NCBI RefSeq assembly: GCF_021728535.1
Contig: NZ_JAKKDU010000005.1
Location: forward strand, 62,001 to 126,000
Direction: 5' to 3'
DNA: 64,000 nt
Source: Wocania arenilitoris
Lineage (GTDB): Bacteria > Bacteroidota > Bacteroidia > Flavobacteriales > Flavobacteriaceae
The notes under the pieces are model-generated. The model worked only from the letters and a program-made list of their open reading frames with translations, ran no database searches and was not told where the DNA came from. Below are positions 32,856 through 42,218 of this stretch, one piece after another. Position 1 is the first letter of the stretch. Each line of letters begins with the position of its first letter. Both the position numbers and the translations under genes were made by a program.

Positions 32856-34643
32856 TTATTGTTGATTTATAACACTTTTAGGATAAATTATTTTCTTTTC
32901 GCCTTTTTTCTTTAGGTTTTTTGGTAAACTTCTTGAAGCTTTGGGTTTTCCTTCTTCGGTCGGTTTAGCTTCACTATCTGCTTTTTTAATACGTGCCATT
33001 AAATCTTCATCAAAAAAATCTTCTTGAGGTATATAATCTTCAAGCCCTTTTATAACTGGTAAAACTAATGGCGGATCATCTTTAAATAAATCTTCAATAC
33101 TATTAGGTCGTTCGTCTTCTCGCCAATCAAAACCTTTAAGTAGGGTTTCGTTTTTAGGAAACTTAGATTCAGGATAGCCATCACCATCAACTTGATTTAG
33201 TTTTATAACTTCTTCAATTTCTCTATTTTCAATTAAAATTTTAATACTTCCAGATTTTGATTTATCAATAGATACCAACTCATTTTTATCATTTCTAAAA
33301 TAGTAAATAGACTGAGCATTTTTCAAAATATCTACTTGGTATAACTCATTTTCTTCATCAAATAAGCCAACTAGTTTTTTACCATTTATTTGATTATAGC
33401 CTGTTCCTAGGGTGTCCTTACTTATAATAAAGGCGTTCTCGAATACAATAAGTGAATCTAATTTTTCGGTTTTCGGATTCGATTTTAAATGAATGGTATC
33501 ACCTGTCATTTGGTTTTTAATATTCCAAAGAATAGGTTTCCGCTTTACAGAAAAGGCATCGTTACTATCAAATTTTGAAATGTTTATCAATTTTGTTAAA
33601 CCCGTTTCTTGATTTGAGTGAATTGAATCTGCTTTAGCACTCATATCGGTTTTATAAAGGCGTGCATTTCTAAAAGCTTTTGTTATTCTTTTTTCAGATT
33701 TACCAGTAACCATAAGAGTGTCGGCATGAATGTAAATGGAGTCGTTTTGTTGTTTACTTATAAAAAGCGCACGTTTTGTAATAAATACTGAATCTTTTTC
33801 TTTAAATAACTCAGCATAATGTCCTTTTACCACACTTTTGTTAATAGTGTCTGTTACCTTAATATTGTTAGTAGCCGATGCGAAACTGGTATTATTATCA
33901 AAAAACAAACTATCGCCTTCAATAATTCTGTTATTGTAATCTATTTTTGCTTTTTTAACGGCGTAACCTATTTTATTTTCGGTATCGTAAAAACCTTTTT
34001 CACAATACGTTTTGCTTTCGGGTGTAGTTATGGTCGATGGTCCAAATAAATAAGCGTGCTTTGTTTCGTCATAAAAATCAAAATAATTAGAATTTACAAC
34101 GGTACTATCATTAGTTAAAACTACATCTTCAGTAAACCTATATTTTTTAATATCCATCAAGTAATGCCCAATTTCACTGGTAATAGTACTTGACGAGTCA
34201 ATTTCTACAATTCCACCATTTCTATAAAAAGCGCGTTGTTTTAATCGGTCAAAATATAGAGTATCTGATGAAATTTTTGAATCTGGATTTTCTAAAATCA
34301 CATCGCCACTAGCAAAAGCCAATTGTGTTTTACCACTGTACTCGACGTATTTAGACGTCATGGTTATGGTGTCGCCTTGTTTTATAATTACATTTCCGTA
34401 GGCTTCAACAAAATCTTCATTTTTATAATGAATAGCTTGGTCGCACCACATATTAATATTTTCGTGTATAATATGGACCTGTTGTTGGTCGTTTCGTGTT
34501 AAAACTTTAGCACCTGGGTGTTTTTCTTCATTAATTGTTAAAGAGCCAGCATATTCAATCTTGATTTTCTTTTGAGCTTGACAAAAATGCGATTGCCCTA
34601 AAACAATAAAAAGTAGGATATAAAAAAGATTAGATAGTCTCAA
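32856..34643 (-). CDS. OstA/LptA-like outer-membrane biogenesis protein
   Basis: A protein of about 595 residues with an N-terminal signal (start L/M-R-L-S-N-L-F-Y-I-L-L-F, cleavage after HFCQAQ). The following about 350 residues show the repeating beta strands of the OstA/LptA fold (HPGAKVLTRNDQQQVHII, FVEAYGNVIIKQGDTITM, TQLAFASGDVILENPDSKI), as used for carrying LPS across the periplasm. The C-terminus is charged (EEGKPKASRSLPKNLKKKGE). The frame is open up to a TTG at 34691, but a -7 box at 34663-34670 lies inside that extension, so the TTG at 34643 is chosen. Confidence 0.85.
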   Translation of the reverse strand: MRLSNLFYILLFIVLGQSHFCQAQKKIKIEYAGSLTINEEKHPGAKVLTRNDQQQVHIIHENINMWCDQAIHYKNEDFVEAYGNVIIKQGDTITMTSKYVEYSGKTQLAFASGDVILENPDSKISSDTLYFDRLKQRAFYRNGGIVEIDSSSTITSEIGHYLMDIKKYRFTEDVVLTNDSTVVNSNYFDFYDETKHAYLFGPSTITTPESKTYCEKGFYDTENKIGYAVKKAKIDYNNRIIEGDSLFFDNNTSFASATNNIKVTDTINKSVVKGHYAELFKEKDSVFITKRALFISKQQNDSIYIHADTLMVTGKSEKRITKAFRNARLYKTDMSAKADSIHSNQETGLTKLINISKFDSNDAFSVKRKPILWNIKNQMTGDTIHLKSNPKTEKLDSLIVFENAFIISKDTLGTGYNQINGKKLVGLFDEENELYQVDILKNAQSIYYFRNDKNELVSIDKSKSGSIKILIENREIEEVIKLNQVDGDGYPESKFPKNETLLKGFDWREDERPNSIEDLFKDDPPLVLPVIKGLEDYIPQEDFFDEDLMARIKKADSEAKPTEEGKPKASRSLPKNLKKKGEKKIIYPKSVINQQ

Positions 34644-34662
34644 AGTAAAAATTTGTTTGTCG

Positions 34663-34670
34663 CAAAAATA
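34663..34670 (-). promoter_or_regulatory. -7 element of the OstA-like gene
   Basis: The minus strand reads TATTTTTG (TAnnTTTG), 19 nt upstream of the TTG start at 34643. It indicates a transcription unit starting here, separated from purA by a terminator. Confidence 0.55.
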
Positions 34671-34705
34671 ACGATAATAATGAGGTGACAATATATAGAA
34701 ACAAA

Positions 34706-34733
34706 AAACGCCTCAAAATATTTTGAGGCGTTT
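34706..34733 (-). terminator. Terminator of purA
   Basis: Perfect 28-nt palindrome: AAACGCCTCAAAAT followed by its complement ATTTTGAGGCGTTT, continuing with a U-rich run on the minus strand. Confidence 0.85.
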
Positions 34734-34750
34734 AATAAATGTTTGTTAAA

Positions 34751-36043
34751 TTATTTGTAAGAAACCAATTCCTGCCTAAAAATAGTTTGTTTTCTATCTG
34801 GCCCAACAGAAACTATAGTAATTGGGATTTCTAGTGCTGCCTCTAAAAATTCTATATAAGCATTTAAAGCATTTGGTAACTGTGATACTTCAGACATTTG
34901 AGTTAAGTCTTCGCTCCAACCATCTAATTCTGTATAAATAGGTTCTACATTTTCTGGTTCTATATTATATGGAAGGTGATGAATAACTTCTCCTCTGTAT
35001 TTGTAAGCGGTGCATACCTTTAAGGTTTTAAAGCCTGAAAGCACATCGCCTTTCATCATCATAAGTTGGGTTACACCATTTACTTGACAAGCGTATTTTA
35101 AAGCAATTAAATCTAACCAGCCACAGCGTCTTGGTCTGCCAGTTGTTGCGCCAAATTCGTTACCAATTTTTGCCATGGTAGCACCATCTTCATCAAACAA
35201 TTCGGTTGGAAAAGGGCCAGAACCTACTCGGGTTGTATAGGCTTTAAAAATGCCAAAAACCTCACCGATTTGATTTGGTGATACACCTAAACCAGTGCAA
35301 GCGCCTGCCGCTGTGGTGTTACTTGAGGTAACAAACGGATATGTTCCAAAATCAATATCAAGTAACGACCCCTGAGCACCCTCGGCTAAAATAGTTTGTC
35401 CAGATTTTTGAGCTTGATAAATATACTCTTCAGAATCAATAAATTTTAATGACTTTAAAACCTTTACAGCTTCAAAAAATTCTTTTTCTAATTCATTTAA
35501 ATTGTATTGAATATCTACATTATAGAATGAAATCATTGACTCATGTTTATCGGCTAAAGCTCTATAACGTGTTTTCCAATCGCTTAATTCTAAATCGCCA
35601 ACGCGGATACCATTTCTTCCAGTTTTATCCATATAAGTTGGACCTATCCCTTTAAGTGTAGAGCCAATTTTTGCTTTTCCTTTCGAGGCTTCACTGGCAG
35701 CATCAAGTAAGCGGTGGGTTGGTAATATAATATGGGCTTTACGGGAAATAAGTAATGACTTTCTGTAATCTACGTCTTGTTCTTCTAATTTATCTAATTC
35801 CTTTTTAAAAATAACAGGGTCTATAACTACACCGTTGCCTACTAAATTTGTGGCATCATCATGAAAAATTCCAGAGGGTATGGTGTGTAGTACATGTTTT
35901 CTTCCGTTAAAAACCAGAGTGTGTCCTGCATTTGGTCCTCCTTGAAAACGTGCGATAATGTTGTAGTTGGATGTAAGTACGTCAACAATTTTTCCTTTGC
36001 CTTCGTCTCCCCATTGTAATCCTAGTAGTAAATCTACTGCCAT
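34751..36043 (-). CDS. purA: Adenylosuccinate synthetase
   Basis: At 430 residues this has the family's normal length. It joins IMP and aspartate with GTP in AMP synthesis. The N-terminal GTP loop GLQWGDEGKGKIVDVL, GGPNAGHT, the IMP-binding GSTLKGIGPTYMDK, AEGAQGSLLDIDFGTYPFVT and TTGRPRRCGWLD are all present. It starts 21 bases after fur and probably shares its transcript. A perfect palindromic terminator follows. Confidence 0.97.
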   Translation of the reverse strand: MAVDLLLGLQWGDEGKGKIVDVLTSNYNIIARFQGGPNAGHTLVFNGRKHVLHTIPSGIFHDDATNLVGNGVVIDPVIFKKELDKLEEQDVDYRKSLLISRKAHIILPTHRLLDAASEASKGKAKIGSTLKGIGPTYMDKTGRNGIRVGDLELSDWKTRYRALADKHESMISFYNVDIQYNLNELEKEFFEAVKVLKSLKFIDSEEYIYQAQKSGQTILAEGAQGSLLDIDFGTYPFVTSSNTTAAGACTGLGVSPNQIGEVFGIFKAYTTRVGSGPFPTELFDEDGATMAKIGNEFGATTGRPRRCGWLDLIALKYACQVNGVTQLMMMKGDVLSGFKTLKVCTAYKYRGEVIHHLPYNIEPENVEPIYTELDGWSEDLTQMSEVSQLPNALNAYIEFLEAALEIPITIVSVGPDRKQTIFRQELVSYK

Positions 36044-36064
36044 TGTGATTTCTTATTTGTTTGG

Positions 36065-36532
36065 TTAATTTTTCTCTTTAGAATCGGGAGTTTTTCTATT
36101 TCCGTAAAAATAAAGTGAATGATTATTAATTTCGATATCGAAAACTTCTTCGATGGTTTTTTTGATGGATTGAATTCGTGGGTCGCAGAATTCTATAACT
36201 TCTCCAGTATCGGTTAAAATAACATGGTCGTGTTGTCTATCAAAATACGATTTTTCGTAATGTGCTTGACTTTGCCCAAACTGGTGTTTTCTAACTAAGC
36301 CACATTCTAAAAGTAATTCAATAGTATTGTAAAGCGTTGCACGAGAGACACGGTATTTTTTGTTCTTCATTATAAGGTATAAAGACTCTATATCGAAGTG
36401 ATTATTATTATTGTAAATTTCTTGAAGTATAGCGTAGCGTTCGGGAGTTTTTCTATGCCCGTTATTCCCTAAAAAGCTAGTAAATACGCTTTTAACTATG
36501 TCTTGGTTTTTTGTGTCTGCTTCTGTGCTCAT
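36065..36532 (-). CDS. Fur-family transcriptional repressor
   Basis: The 155-residue protein has the Fur winged-helix (about 10-90; [14 protein letters not shown], then [22 protein letters not shown]) and a short dimerisation domain with the metal-site phrase [21 protein letters not shown]. The structural Cys4 zinc site of many Fur proteins (paired C-x-x-C) is absent: only isolated cysteines occur. The type is common between spoT and purA in Flavobacteriia. Whether it senses iron, zinc or peroxide cannot be decided. Its -7 box lies about 11 bases from the ATG, so the mRNA is nearly leaderless. Confidence 0.9.
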   Translation of the reverse strand: MSTEADTKNQDIVKSVFTSFLGNNGHRKTPERYAILQEIYNNNNHFDIESLYLIMKNKKYRVSRATLYNTIELLLECGLVRKHQFGQSQAHYEKSYFDRQHDHVILTDTGEVIEFCDPRIQSIKKTIEEVFDIEINNHSLYFYGNRKTPDSKEKN

Positions 36533-36542
36533 GATTTCATTG

Positions 36543-36550
36543 CAAATTTA
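36543..36550 (-). promoter_or_regulatory. -7 element of the fur-purA transcript
   Basis: The minus strand reads TAAATTTG (TAnnTTTG), leaving only about 4-5 nt of leader before the ATG at 36532. Confidence 0.55.
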
Positions 36551-36605
36551 CATTTTTTTTATAGACTGTTTAGAAATTTATAATTGGATTTTTATAAACA
36601 AGTTA

Positions 36606-38819
36606 TTAAACTCTTGTTACCTTATCGATTCCATTAATTTTTTTTAACTTTTCTAATAGCTTTTTTATGATGGTGTTATTTTTTACAACCAAACTAATTT
36701 TTCCTGAAAATAGGCCGTCGTTACTTTCAAAACTAATACTTTTCATGTTTACATGCATGTTTTCAGATACGATATTGGTAATTTCGTTTACCAATCCTAT
36801 GTGATCAATTCCAGTTAGTCTAATTTTTGCCATAAATTCTTGTTGCGAAGAATCAATCCATTTTGCAGGCATAATTCTGTATGCATAATTAGATTGTAAG
36901 CTTACCGCATTAGGGCAGTTTTTTTTATGGACTTTAATACCTTCATTAACCGTTAAAAACCCAAATACAATATCACCAGGAATGGGATTACAGCAATTTG
37001 ATAATTTGTAATCTAGTTTTTCTTCTTCTTTGCCAAAAACAAGCGAATCGTATTTAGCTGTTACCTCGTCTTTTTCTAAATCTTCTTTTTTTATGGTTTG
37101 CTTTCGCGATATTTTATTTTTAATAAAACTCATTAAAGCATTGCTTCTAGAAGAAACATATTCTTTTAGCATGGTATTGTCTATAGTGCCAATACCTACA
37201 CGATAGAATAAATCGAGACTTGTTTTTAACTTAAAATAGCTAACTAATTCGTTAACAGAAGCCTCGTTAAGAGTAATTTTTAATTGCTTTAACTTACGCC
37301 TAAGAATTTCTTTACCTTCTTCACCAACAATTTTTCTATCTTCTTTTAATGCAGATTTAATTTTACTTCTAGCTCGGGCTGTTGTAGCATAATCTAACCA
37401 GTTAGCATTAGGTTTTGCAGACTCTGAGGTTAAAATATCTACTTGATCACCGCTTTGTAATTCATGGCTTAAAGGCACCAATTTTCCATTAACTTTAGCG
37501 CCTCGGGTTTTCATACCAACCTCAGTATGTATGCTAAAAGCAAAATCTAGAGAAGTTGCACCTTTAGGTAATGATTTTAATTCTCCAGTTGGTGTAAATA
37601 CAAATATTTCTTTAGAATATAAGTTTAGTTTGAATTGCTCAACAAAATCGACAGCATTAGTATCAGGATTTTCAAGGGCTTCTTGCAATCTATTTATCCA
37701 GGTTTCTAGGTTGTCTTCTTTTTCATCATTTTGTTTGTATTTGTAATGGGCTGCATAGCCTTTTTCTGCAATTTCATTCATACGTTCGCTACGTATCTGT
37801 ACTTCTACCCAACGTCCTTTAGGTCCCATTACTGTAATGTGTAATGCCTCGTAACCTGTGCCTTTTGGTGATGAAATCCAATCGCGAAGACGAACTGGGT
37901 TAGGTCTAAAATGGTCGGTAACAATAGAGTAAATTTTCCAAGCTAGAAATTTTTCGTTCGTTTCATCACTTTTGTAAATAATTCTAACAGCAAATTTATC
38001 GTAAACTTCATCAAACGAAACGCCTTGAACTTGCATTTTTCTTCGGATAGAAAAAATAGATTTTGGACGACCCTTTATGGTGTAATCCATTAACTCTTTA
38101 TCTAAAGATTTTTTTAAAACTGCGCTAAAGGTTTCAATATATTTGTCTTGTTCTTCTTTACTTTCTTTTATTTTGTTTAAAATATCGTTATAAACTTCTG
38201 GTTCGGTATATTTTAAACCTAAATCTTCAAGTTCAGTTTTAATATTATATAAACCAATTCTATGTGCTAAAGGTGCATAAATGTATAAGGTTTCAGATGC
38301 AATTTTAACTTGCTTATCTGCACGCATAGAATCCATAGTTTGCATATTATGGAGTCTATCAGCAATTTTTATAATGATAACACGTACATCATCATTTAGG
38401 GTGAGCAGCATTTTACGAAAGTTCTCTGCCTGTAACGATATATCCATATCTTTTTTAAGCGAGGATATTTTTGTGAGACCGTTTACAATTTTTGCAACAG
38501 TTTCTCCAAACATGCCTTCGATATCTGATATGGAATAATCTTCGCTATCTTCTACTACATCATGAAGTAAAGCTGCTGCTATAGATGTAGCATCTAAACC
38601 AATTTCTTGTGCTACAATTTTTGCTACAGCTAGCGGATGAAAAATATAGGCTTCACCTGATTTTCTACGTTGATCTTTATGGGCATCAATAGCAACATCA
38701 AAAGCGCTACGTATTAGTTTTTTATCTTTGGTAGAAAGTGTTCTGTAGCTTACCTTTAATAGTTCTTTGTAGGCTTTGGTAATGGCAGTATTTTCTTTTT
38801 CTATGGCTTCTTCAGTCAT
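36606..38819 (-). CDS. RelA/SpoT-type (p)ppGpp synthetase/hydrolase
   Basis: A 737-residue bifunctional stringent-response enzyme. The HD hydrolase domain is intact (YIFHPLAVAKIVAQE, AALLHDVVEDSED, KIADRLHNMQTM), so ppGpp breakdown should work. The synthetase domain (about 230-345) shows YDKFAVRIIYKSDE and GYEALHITVMGPKGRWVEVQ. A TGS domain (about 400-460, EIFVFTPTGELKSLPKGAT) and a C-terminal ACT domain (about 660-735) follow. Bacteroidota normally have one such long Rel/Spo enzyme. It is the first gene of the rel-fur-purA group. Confidence 0.96.
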   Translation of the reverse strand: MTEEAIEKENTAITKAYKELLKVSYRTLSTKDKKLIRSAFDVAIDAHKDQRRKSGEAYIFHPLAVAKIVAQEIGLDATSIAAALLHDVVEDSEDYSISDIEGMFGETVAKIVNGLTKISSLKKDMDISLQAENFRKMLLTLNDDVRVIIIKIADRLHNMQTMDSMRADKQVKIASETLYIYAPLAHRIGLYNIKTELEDLGLKYTEPEVYNDILNKIKESKEEQDKYIETFSAVLKKSLDKELMDYTIKGRPKSIFSIRRKMQVQGVSFDEVYDKFAVRIIYKSDETNEKFLAWKIYSIVTDHFRPNPVRLRDWISSPKGTGYEALHITVMGPKGRWVEVQIRSERMNEIAEKGYAAHYKYKQNDEKEDNLETWINRLQEALENPDTNAVDFVEQFKLNLYSKEIFVFTPTGELKSLPKGATSLDFAFSIHTEVGMKTRGAKVNGKLVPLSHELQSGDQVDILTSESAKPNANWLDYATTARARSKIKSALKEDRKIVGEEGKEILRRKLKQLKITLNEASVNELVSYFKLKTSLDLFYRVGIGTIDNTMLKEYVSSRSNALMSFIKNKISRKQTIKKEDLEKDEVTAKYDSLVFGKEEEKLDYKLSNCCNPIPGDIVFGFLTVNEGIKVHKKNCPNAVSLQSNYAYRIMPAKWIDSSQQEFMAKIRLTGIDHIGLVNEITNIVSENMHVNMKSISFESNDGLFSGKISLVVKNNTIIKKLLEKLKKINGIDKVTRV

Positions 38820-38890
38820 AGATTAAAAGTAATATAAAGAAAGCTAACAGACAACAAGAATGATACTTTTTGTGTTTAATTTTTTGCGTT

Positions 38891-39463
38891 TTAGGAATTT
38901 AAAAAGTTTATGAGGAGTTTAATGGCTTTTCCACGATGTCCAATACTATTTTTTAAGCTTAAATCCATTTCGGCAAAAGTTTGATTGTAACCATTGGGTT
39001 TAAAAACAGGGTCGTAGCCAAAACCTTTTTTACCATGTTTTGTAGTTGTTATTTCTCCTTTGCAAATGCCAGTAAATGTATGCTGTTTGTTGTTTATTTG
39101 TAAAGCAATTACTGTTTTAAATTGTGCCTTACGGCTATCCTTGTTTTTTAATGCCTCCAGTAGTTTATTTGTGTTATCGTCTGCATTACGTTGCTCGCCT
39201 GCATAACGTGCCGAATACACTCCAGGCTCACCATTTAAAGCGCTTACCTCTAAACCAGTATCGTCTGCAAAACAATCATATCCGTACTTGTTTTTTATAT
39301 ATTCTGCTTTTTGAATGGCGTTACCTTCAATTGTATTTTGGGTTTCTGGAACATCTTCAAAACAACCAGCGTCTTTTAAGCTTAAAAGTTTAATGTGTGC
39401 TGGTATTAATGCTTGAACTTCTTTTAATTTGTTGAGGTTATTAGTTGCGAAAACGAGTTGCAT
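38891..39463 (-). CDS. rdgB: XTP/dITP pyrophosphatase (RdgB/HAM1)
   Basis: The 190-residue enzyme hydrolyses non-canonical purine NTPs (XTP, dITP) to monophosphates. Signatures: FATNNLNKLKEVQAL (substrate loop), CFADDTGLEVSALNGEPGVYSARYAG with the metal-binding Asp pair, GFGYDPVFKPNG and SHRGKA-type NSIGHRGKAIK. The gene is monocistronic and has a TACCTTTG -7 box. Confidence 0.95.
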   Translation of the reverse strand: MQLVFATNNLNKLKEVQALIPAHIKLLSLKDAGCFEDVPETQNTIEGNAIQKAEYIKNKYGYDCFADDTGLEVSALNGEPGVYSARYAGEQRNADDNTNKLLEALKNKDSRKAQFKTVIALQINNKQHTFTGICKGEITTTKHGKKGFGYDPVFKPNGYNQTFAEMDLSLKNSIGHRGKAIKLLINFLNS

Positions 39464-39483
39464 ATATAGATTAAATTTTTATC

Positions 39484-39491
39484 CAAAGGTA
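39484..39491 (-). promoter_or_regulatory. -7 element of rdgB
   Basis: The minus strand reads TACCTTTG (TAnnTTTG), 20 nt upstream of the ATG at 39463. Confidence 0.5.
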
Positions 39492-39559
39492 TAAGAATAT
39501 TAAATATTTAAAAGAATAAGGCTAACTTAGGCTATTTAATAGAAATAAGTTAATTAGCG

Positions 39560-40096
39560 ATGCGATGGATTAGATTATTATTGGCTTTAATTAAAGCAAA
39601 ATTTAAAAGTAAAGTAAAAGCTACCGATGTTGTAAAATTATCATTTAATGTATGGATAACAGATATAGATGTTTCTATAATGAATCATGCAGCTATAATG
39701 ACCATATTTGAAATTGGAAGGTTAGATTTTATGGTACGAACCAACTTTTTTAAAGTAGCAAACAAAAATAAATGGTACTTTCCAACACAAGCCATTAGTG
39801 TACAATATTATAGACCACTTAAAGTATTGCAGAAAGCAAAATTATTTACAAGAATATCTTATGTAGATGAAAAATGGATTTATGTTGAACAAAAAATAGT
39901 AAGAAATAACAAAGAAGTTGCTGCATGTTTGGTTAAAAACACCATTAAAAAAGGCAGGGATACTGTACCTACTTTAGAAATTATGAAAGTGTTAAATGTT
40001 GAAAAAGTACCAAATAAAAAATATGACTTGATTACTTTGCATGAGTTAGAAGCGTCTCAGATGAATACGCAATTAATTAAAAAATGGAAAGTGTAA
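39560..40096 (+). CDS. Hotdog-fold thioesterase-like protein
   Basis: The 178-residue protein has a hotdog fold of the 4HBT/THEM6-like type: FNVWITDIDVSIMNHAAIMT (the D-x-N-H region normally forming the active site), IFEIGRLDFMVRTNFFK, and the strand pattern YYRPLKVLQKAKLFTRISYVD ending in VEQKIVRNNKEVAACLVK. It probably hydrolyses acyl-CoA or acyl-carrier thioesters. It is followed, 61 bases on, by an acyl-CoA ligase in the same direction, so the two may act on the same acyl pool. Confidence 0.82.
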   Translation: MRWIRLLLALIKAKFKSKVKATDVVKLSFNVWITDIDVSIMNHAAIMTIFEIGRLDFMVRTNFFKVANKNKWYFPTQAISVQYYRPLKVLQKAKLFTRISYVDEKWIYVEQKIVRNNKEVAACLVKNTIKKGRDTVPTLEIMKVLNVEKVPNKKYDLITLHELEASQMNTQLIKKWKV

Positions 40097-40157
40097 ATTT
40101 TTAATAAACGGCTATTTTATATAATTGATTATCTTTAAAAAAAGAAAAAAACAATCT

Positions 40158-41801
40158 ATGATGAGGTTCAACTCACCACTTGAAGCTTTTTTACATTGGG
40201 AAAGCGAAACACCAAATAGGATTTTTATAAAGCAACCGGTTAACGGAAAATTAATCACTTTTACATTTAAAGAGGCTAAAGATGAGGTTTGTAAAATCGC
40301 ATCAAAATTAAAGTCATATAATTTACCTAAGCGCAGTCATGTTGCTATACTTTCAAAAAATTGTGCACATTGGTTACTTTCAGATTTAGCAATTATGATG
40401 GCTGATTGTGTATCTATTCCAATATATCCTACTTTAAATAAATCATCTATTAATCAAATTTTAGAACATAGTGAATCTAAAGCTATAATTATTGGAAAGT
40501 TAGATGATTTTAAATCGCAAAAATCGGGTATTCCAGATATTCATAAAATTAGTGTCGGTCTTTTTGGTGAAAGCGAGGGCGATTTATGGGAAGATATTGT
40601 TAAAACTGAAAAATCATTAAAAATATTACCAGAAATTAATCCAGACCAATTACATACTATTATTTATACATCGGGTACAACTGGTTTGCCAAAAGGTGTT
40701 ATGCATAGTGTAGGTAATATTATGGAAAGTATACGTGTTATTAAATCTATTATTAAGATGTCTCCAAAACCACGTTTGTTTTCTTATTTGCCACTAGCGC
40801 ATGTTGCAGAACGCGTTGGTATTGGTACACATGGTATTGTAATTGGAGCAGAATTTTCATTTCCAGAATCTTTAGAAACGTTTGCTTCAGATTTAGAGAA
40901 ATGCCAGCCACATTTATTTTTAGCTGTTCCACGAATATGGGTTAAGTTTCAAGAAAAAATATTAGAAAATCTTCCGCAGAAAAAGTTAAATATTTTATTA
41001 AAAACACCTATTATAAACCGTTTAATAAAACATAAGTTGAAACAAAAACTAGGGTTAAAAGACGCATCATTTATTGTTTCTGGTGCAGCTCCTCTATCAG
41101 CAAGTTTAATACATTGGTTTAAAAAAATTGATGTTGAGATTTTTCAAGTTTATGGGATGACTGAAGATTGCATTATTTCGCATGCCACAAGACCAAAAGT
41201 TAATAAAATTGGTAGTGTTGGAAAAGCTCTAGAAACCGTACAAATTAAGTTTTCTCCAGAGGGCGAAATTTTAATAAAAAACAATTGTTTAATGAAAGGC
41301 TATTACAAAGCTCCTGAAATTACAGCAAGTGTTTTTGATGAAGCCGGATATTTTAAAACAGGCGATAAAGGTGAGTACGATCATGATGGATACTTAACTA
41401 TTACAGGACGAGCAAAAGATGAATTTAAAACCGATAAAGGTAAGTATATTTCACCTTCACATATTGAAATGTTACTAACTAAAAATACAGATATAGAGCA
41501 AATTTGTGTGGTTGGTACAGGTATACCACAACCTATTGCTTTAATTACTTTATCAGAGCTTGGAAGAGCAAAATCTAAGGATGTTCTATCTAACAAATTA
41601 GTTGCAACTGTTAATGCAGTAAATCTAAGTTTAGAAAAGCACGAAAAAGTAGAAAAAGTTGTTGTTATGAAGGAAGATTGGACAGTTGATAACAATTTAG
41701 TTACTCCGTCATTAAAAGTAAAGCGCAGTAGTATTGAAAAAATTCATCAACCATTTTATAAAGAATGGTTTGCAATGGATGATAAAGTAATTTTTGAATA
41801 A
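40158..41801 (+). CDS. AMP-binding long-chain acyl-CoA synthetase
   Basis: An enzyme of about 547 residues of the ANL superfamily that activates fatty acids via acyl-adenylate. P-loop: IIYTSGTTGLPKGVMHS; A5: QVYGMTEDCI; A7-A8: FKTGDKGEYDHDGYLTITGRAKDEFKT; the C-terminal catalytic lysine region is LVTPSLKVKRSSIEK. The ATG at 40158 (reading M-M-R-F-N-S-P) is preferred over the in-frame TTG at 40125, whose extension is a poly-Lys stretch. There is no signal peptide. Confidence 0.93.
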   Translation: MMRFNSPLEAFLHWESETPNRIFIKQPVNGKLITFTFKEAKDEVCKIASKLKSYNLPKRSHVAILSKNCAHWLLSDLAIMMADCVSIPIYPTLNKSSINQILEHSESKAIIIGKLDDFKSQKSGIPDIHKISVGLFGESEGDLWEDIVKTEKSLKILPEINPDQLHTIIYTSGTTGLPKGVMHSVGNIMESIRVIKSIIKMSPKPRLFSYLPLAHVAERVGIGTHGIVIGAEFSFPESLETFASDLEKCQPHLFLAVPRIWVKFQEKILENLPQKKLNILLKTPIINRLIKHKLKQKLGLKDASFIVSGAAPLSASLIHWFKKIDVEIFQVYGMTEDCIISHATRPKVNKIGSVGKALETVQIKFSPEGEILIKNNCLMKGYYKAPEITASVFDEAGYFKTGDKGEYDHDGYLTITGRAKDEFKTDKGKYISPSHIEMLLTKNTDIEQICVVGTGIPQPIALITLSELGRAKSKDVLSNKLVATVNAVNLSLEKHEKVEKVVVMKEDWTVDNNLVTPSLKVKRSSIEKIHQPFYKEWFAMDDKVIFE

Positions 41802-41892
41802 TACTCTAATATTTATGATTTTATTATGATAAATGTCACTTTTAAAAATGGAAATCTTTATTAACTTTGATTATACAATAAAACCTATAATT

Positions 41893-42192
41893 ATGACAGT
41901 TAATATTCAGTATGTAGATGTAGATAATAGTGAAACACTCTCAAATTTCACCAAAGAAAAATTACAAAAACTTTTTAATAGGTACGACTTTTTAATTAGT
42001 GCTAAAGTACACTTTAAACAAGACGAAAAACAATTCGATTCTGGTAAAATTTGTAATATAGAATTAAGCTTACCAGGACCAAGAATATTTGCAACTTCTA
42101 ACGAACGTAATTTTGAAGTGTCAGTTAGAGAAACTATAAGCGATCTAGAACGTCAACTAAAAAAACGAAAAGAGGTTTATAAAACGCATTAG
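41893..42192 (+). CDS. hpf: Ribosome hibernation-promoting factor (HPF/RaiA family, short form)
   Basis: At 99 residues this is the short form of HPF. It starts MTVNIQYVDVDNSETLSNF and has the beta-alpha-beta-beta-beta-alpha pattern with a basic C-terminal helix (DLERQLKKRKEVYK). Such proteins bind the 30S decoding region and silence ribosomes in stationary phase. The frame is open upstream to 41833, but the ATG at 41893 matches the family N-terminus, so the extension is excluded. Confidence 0.9.
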   Translation: MTVNIQYVDVDNSETLSNFTKEKLQKLFNRYDFLISAKVHFKQDEKQFDSGKICNIELSLPGPRIFATSNERNFEVSVRETISDLERQLKKRKEVYKTH

Positions 42193-42218
42193 GTTTAAAA
42201 AATATTTTATCAGAGTTG

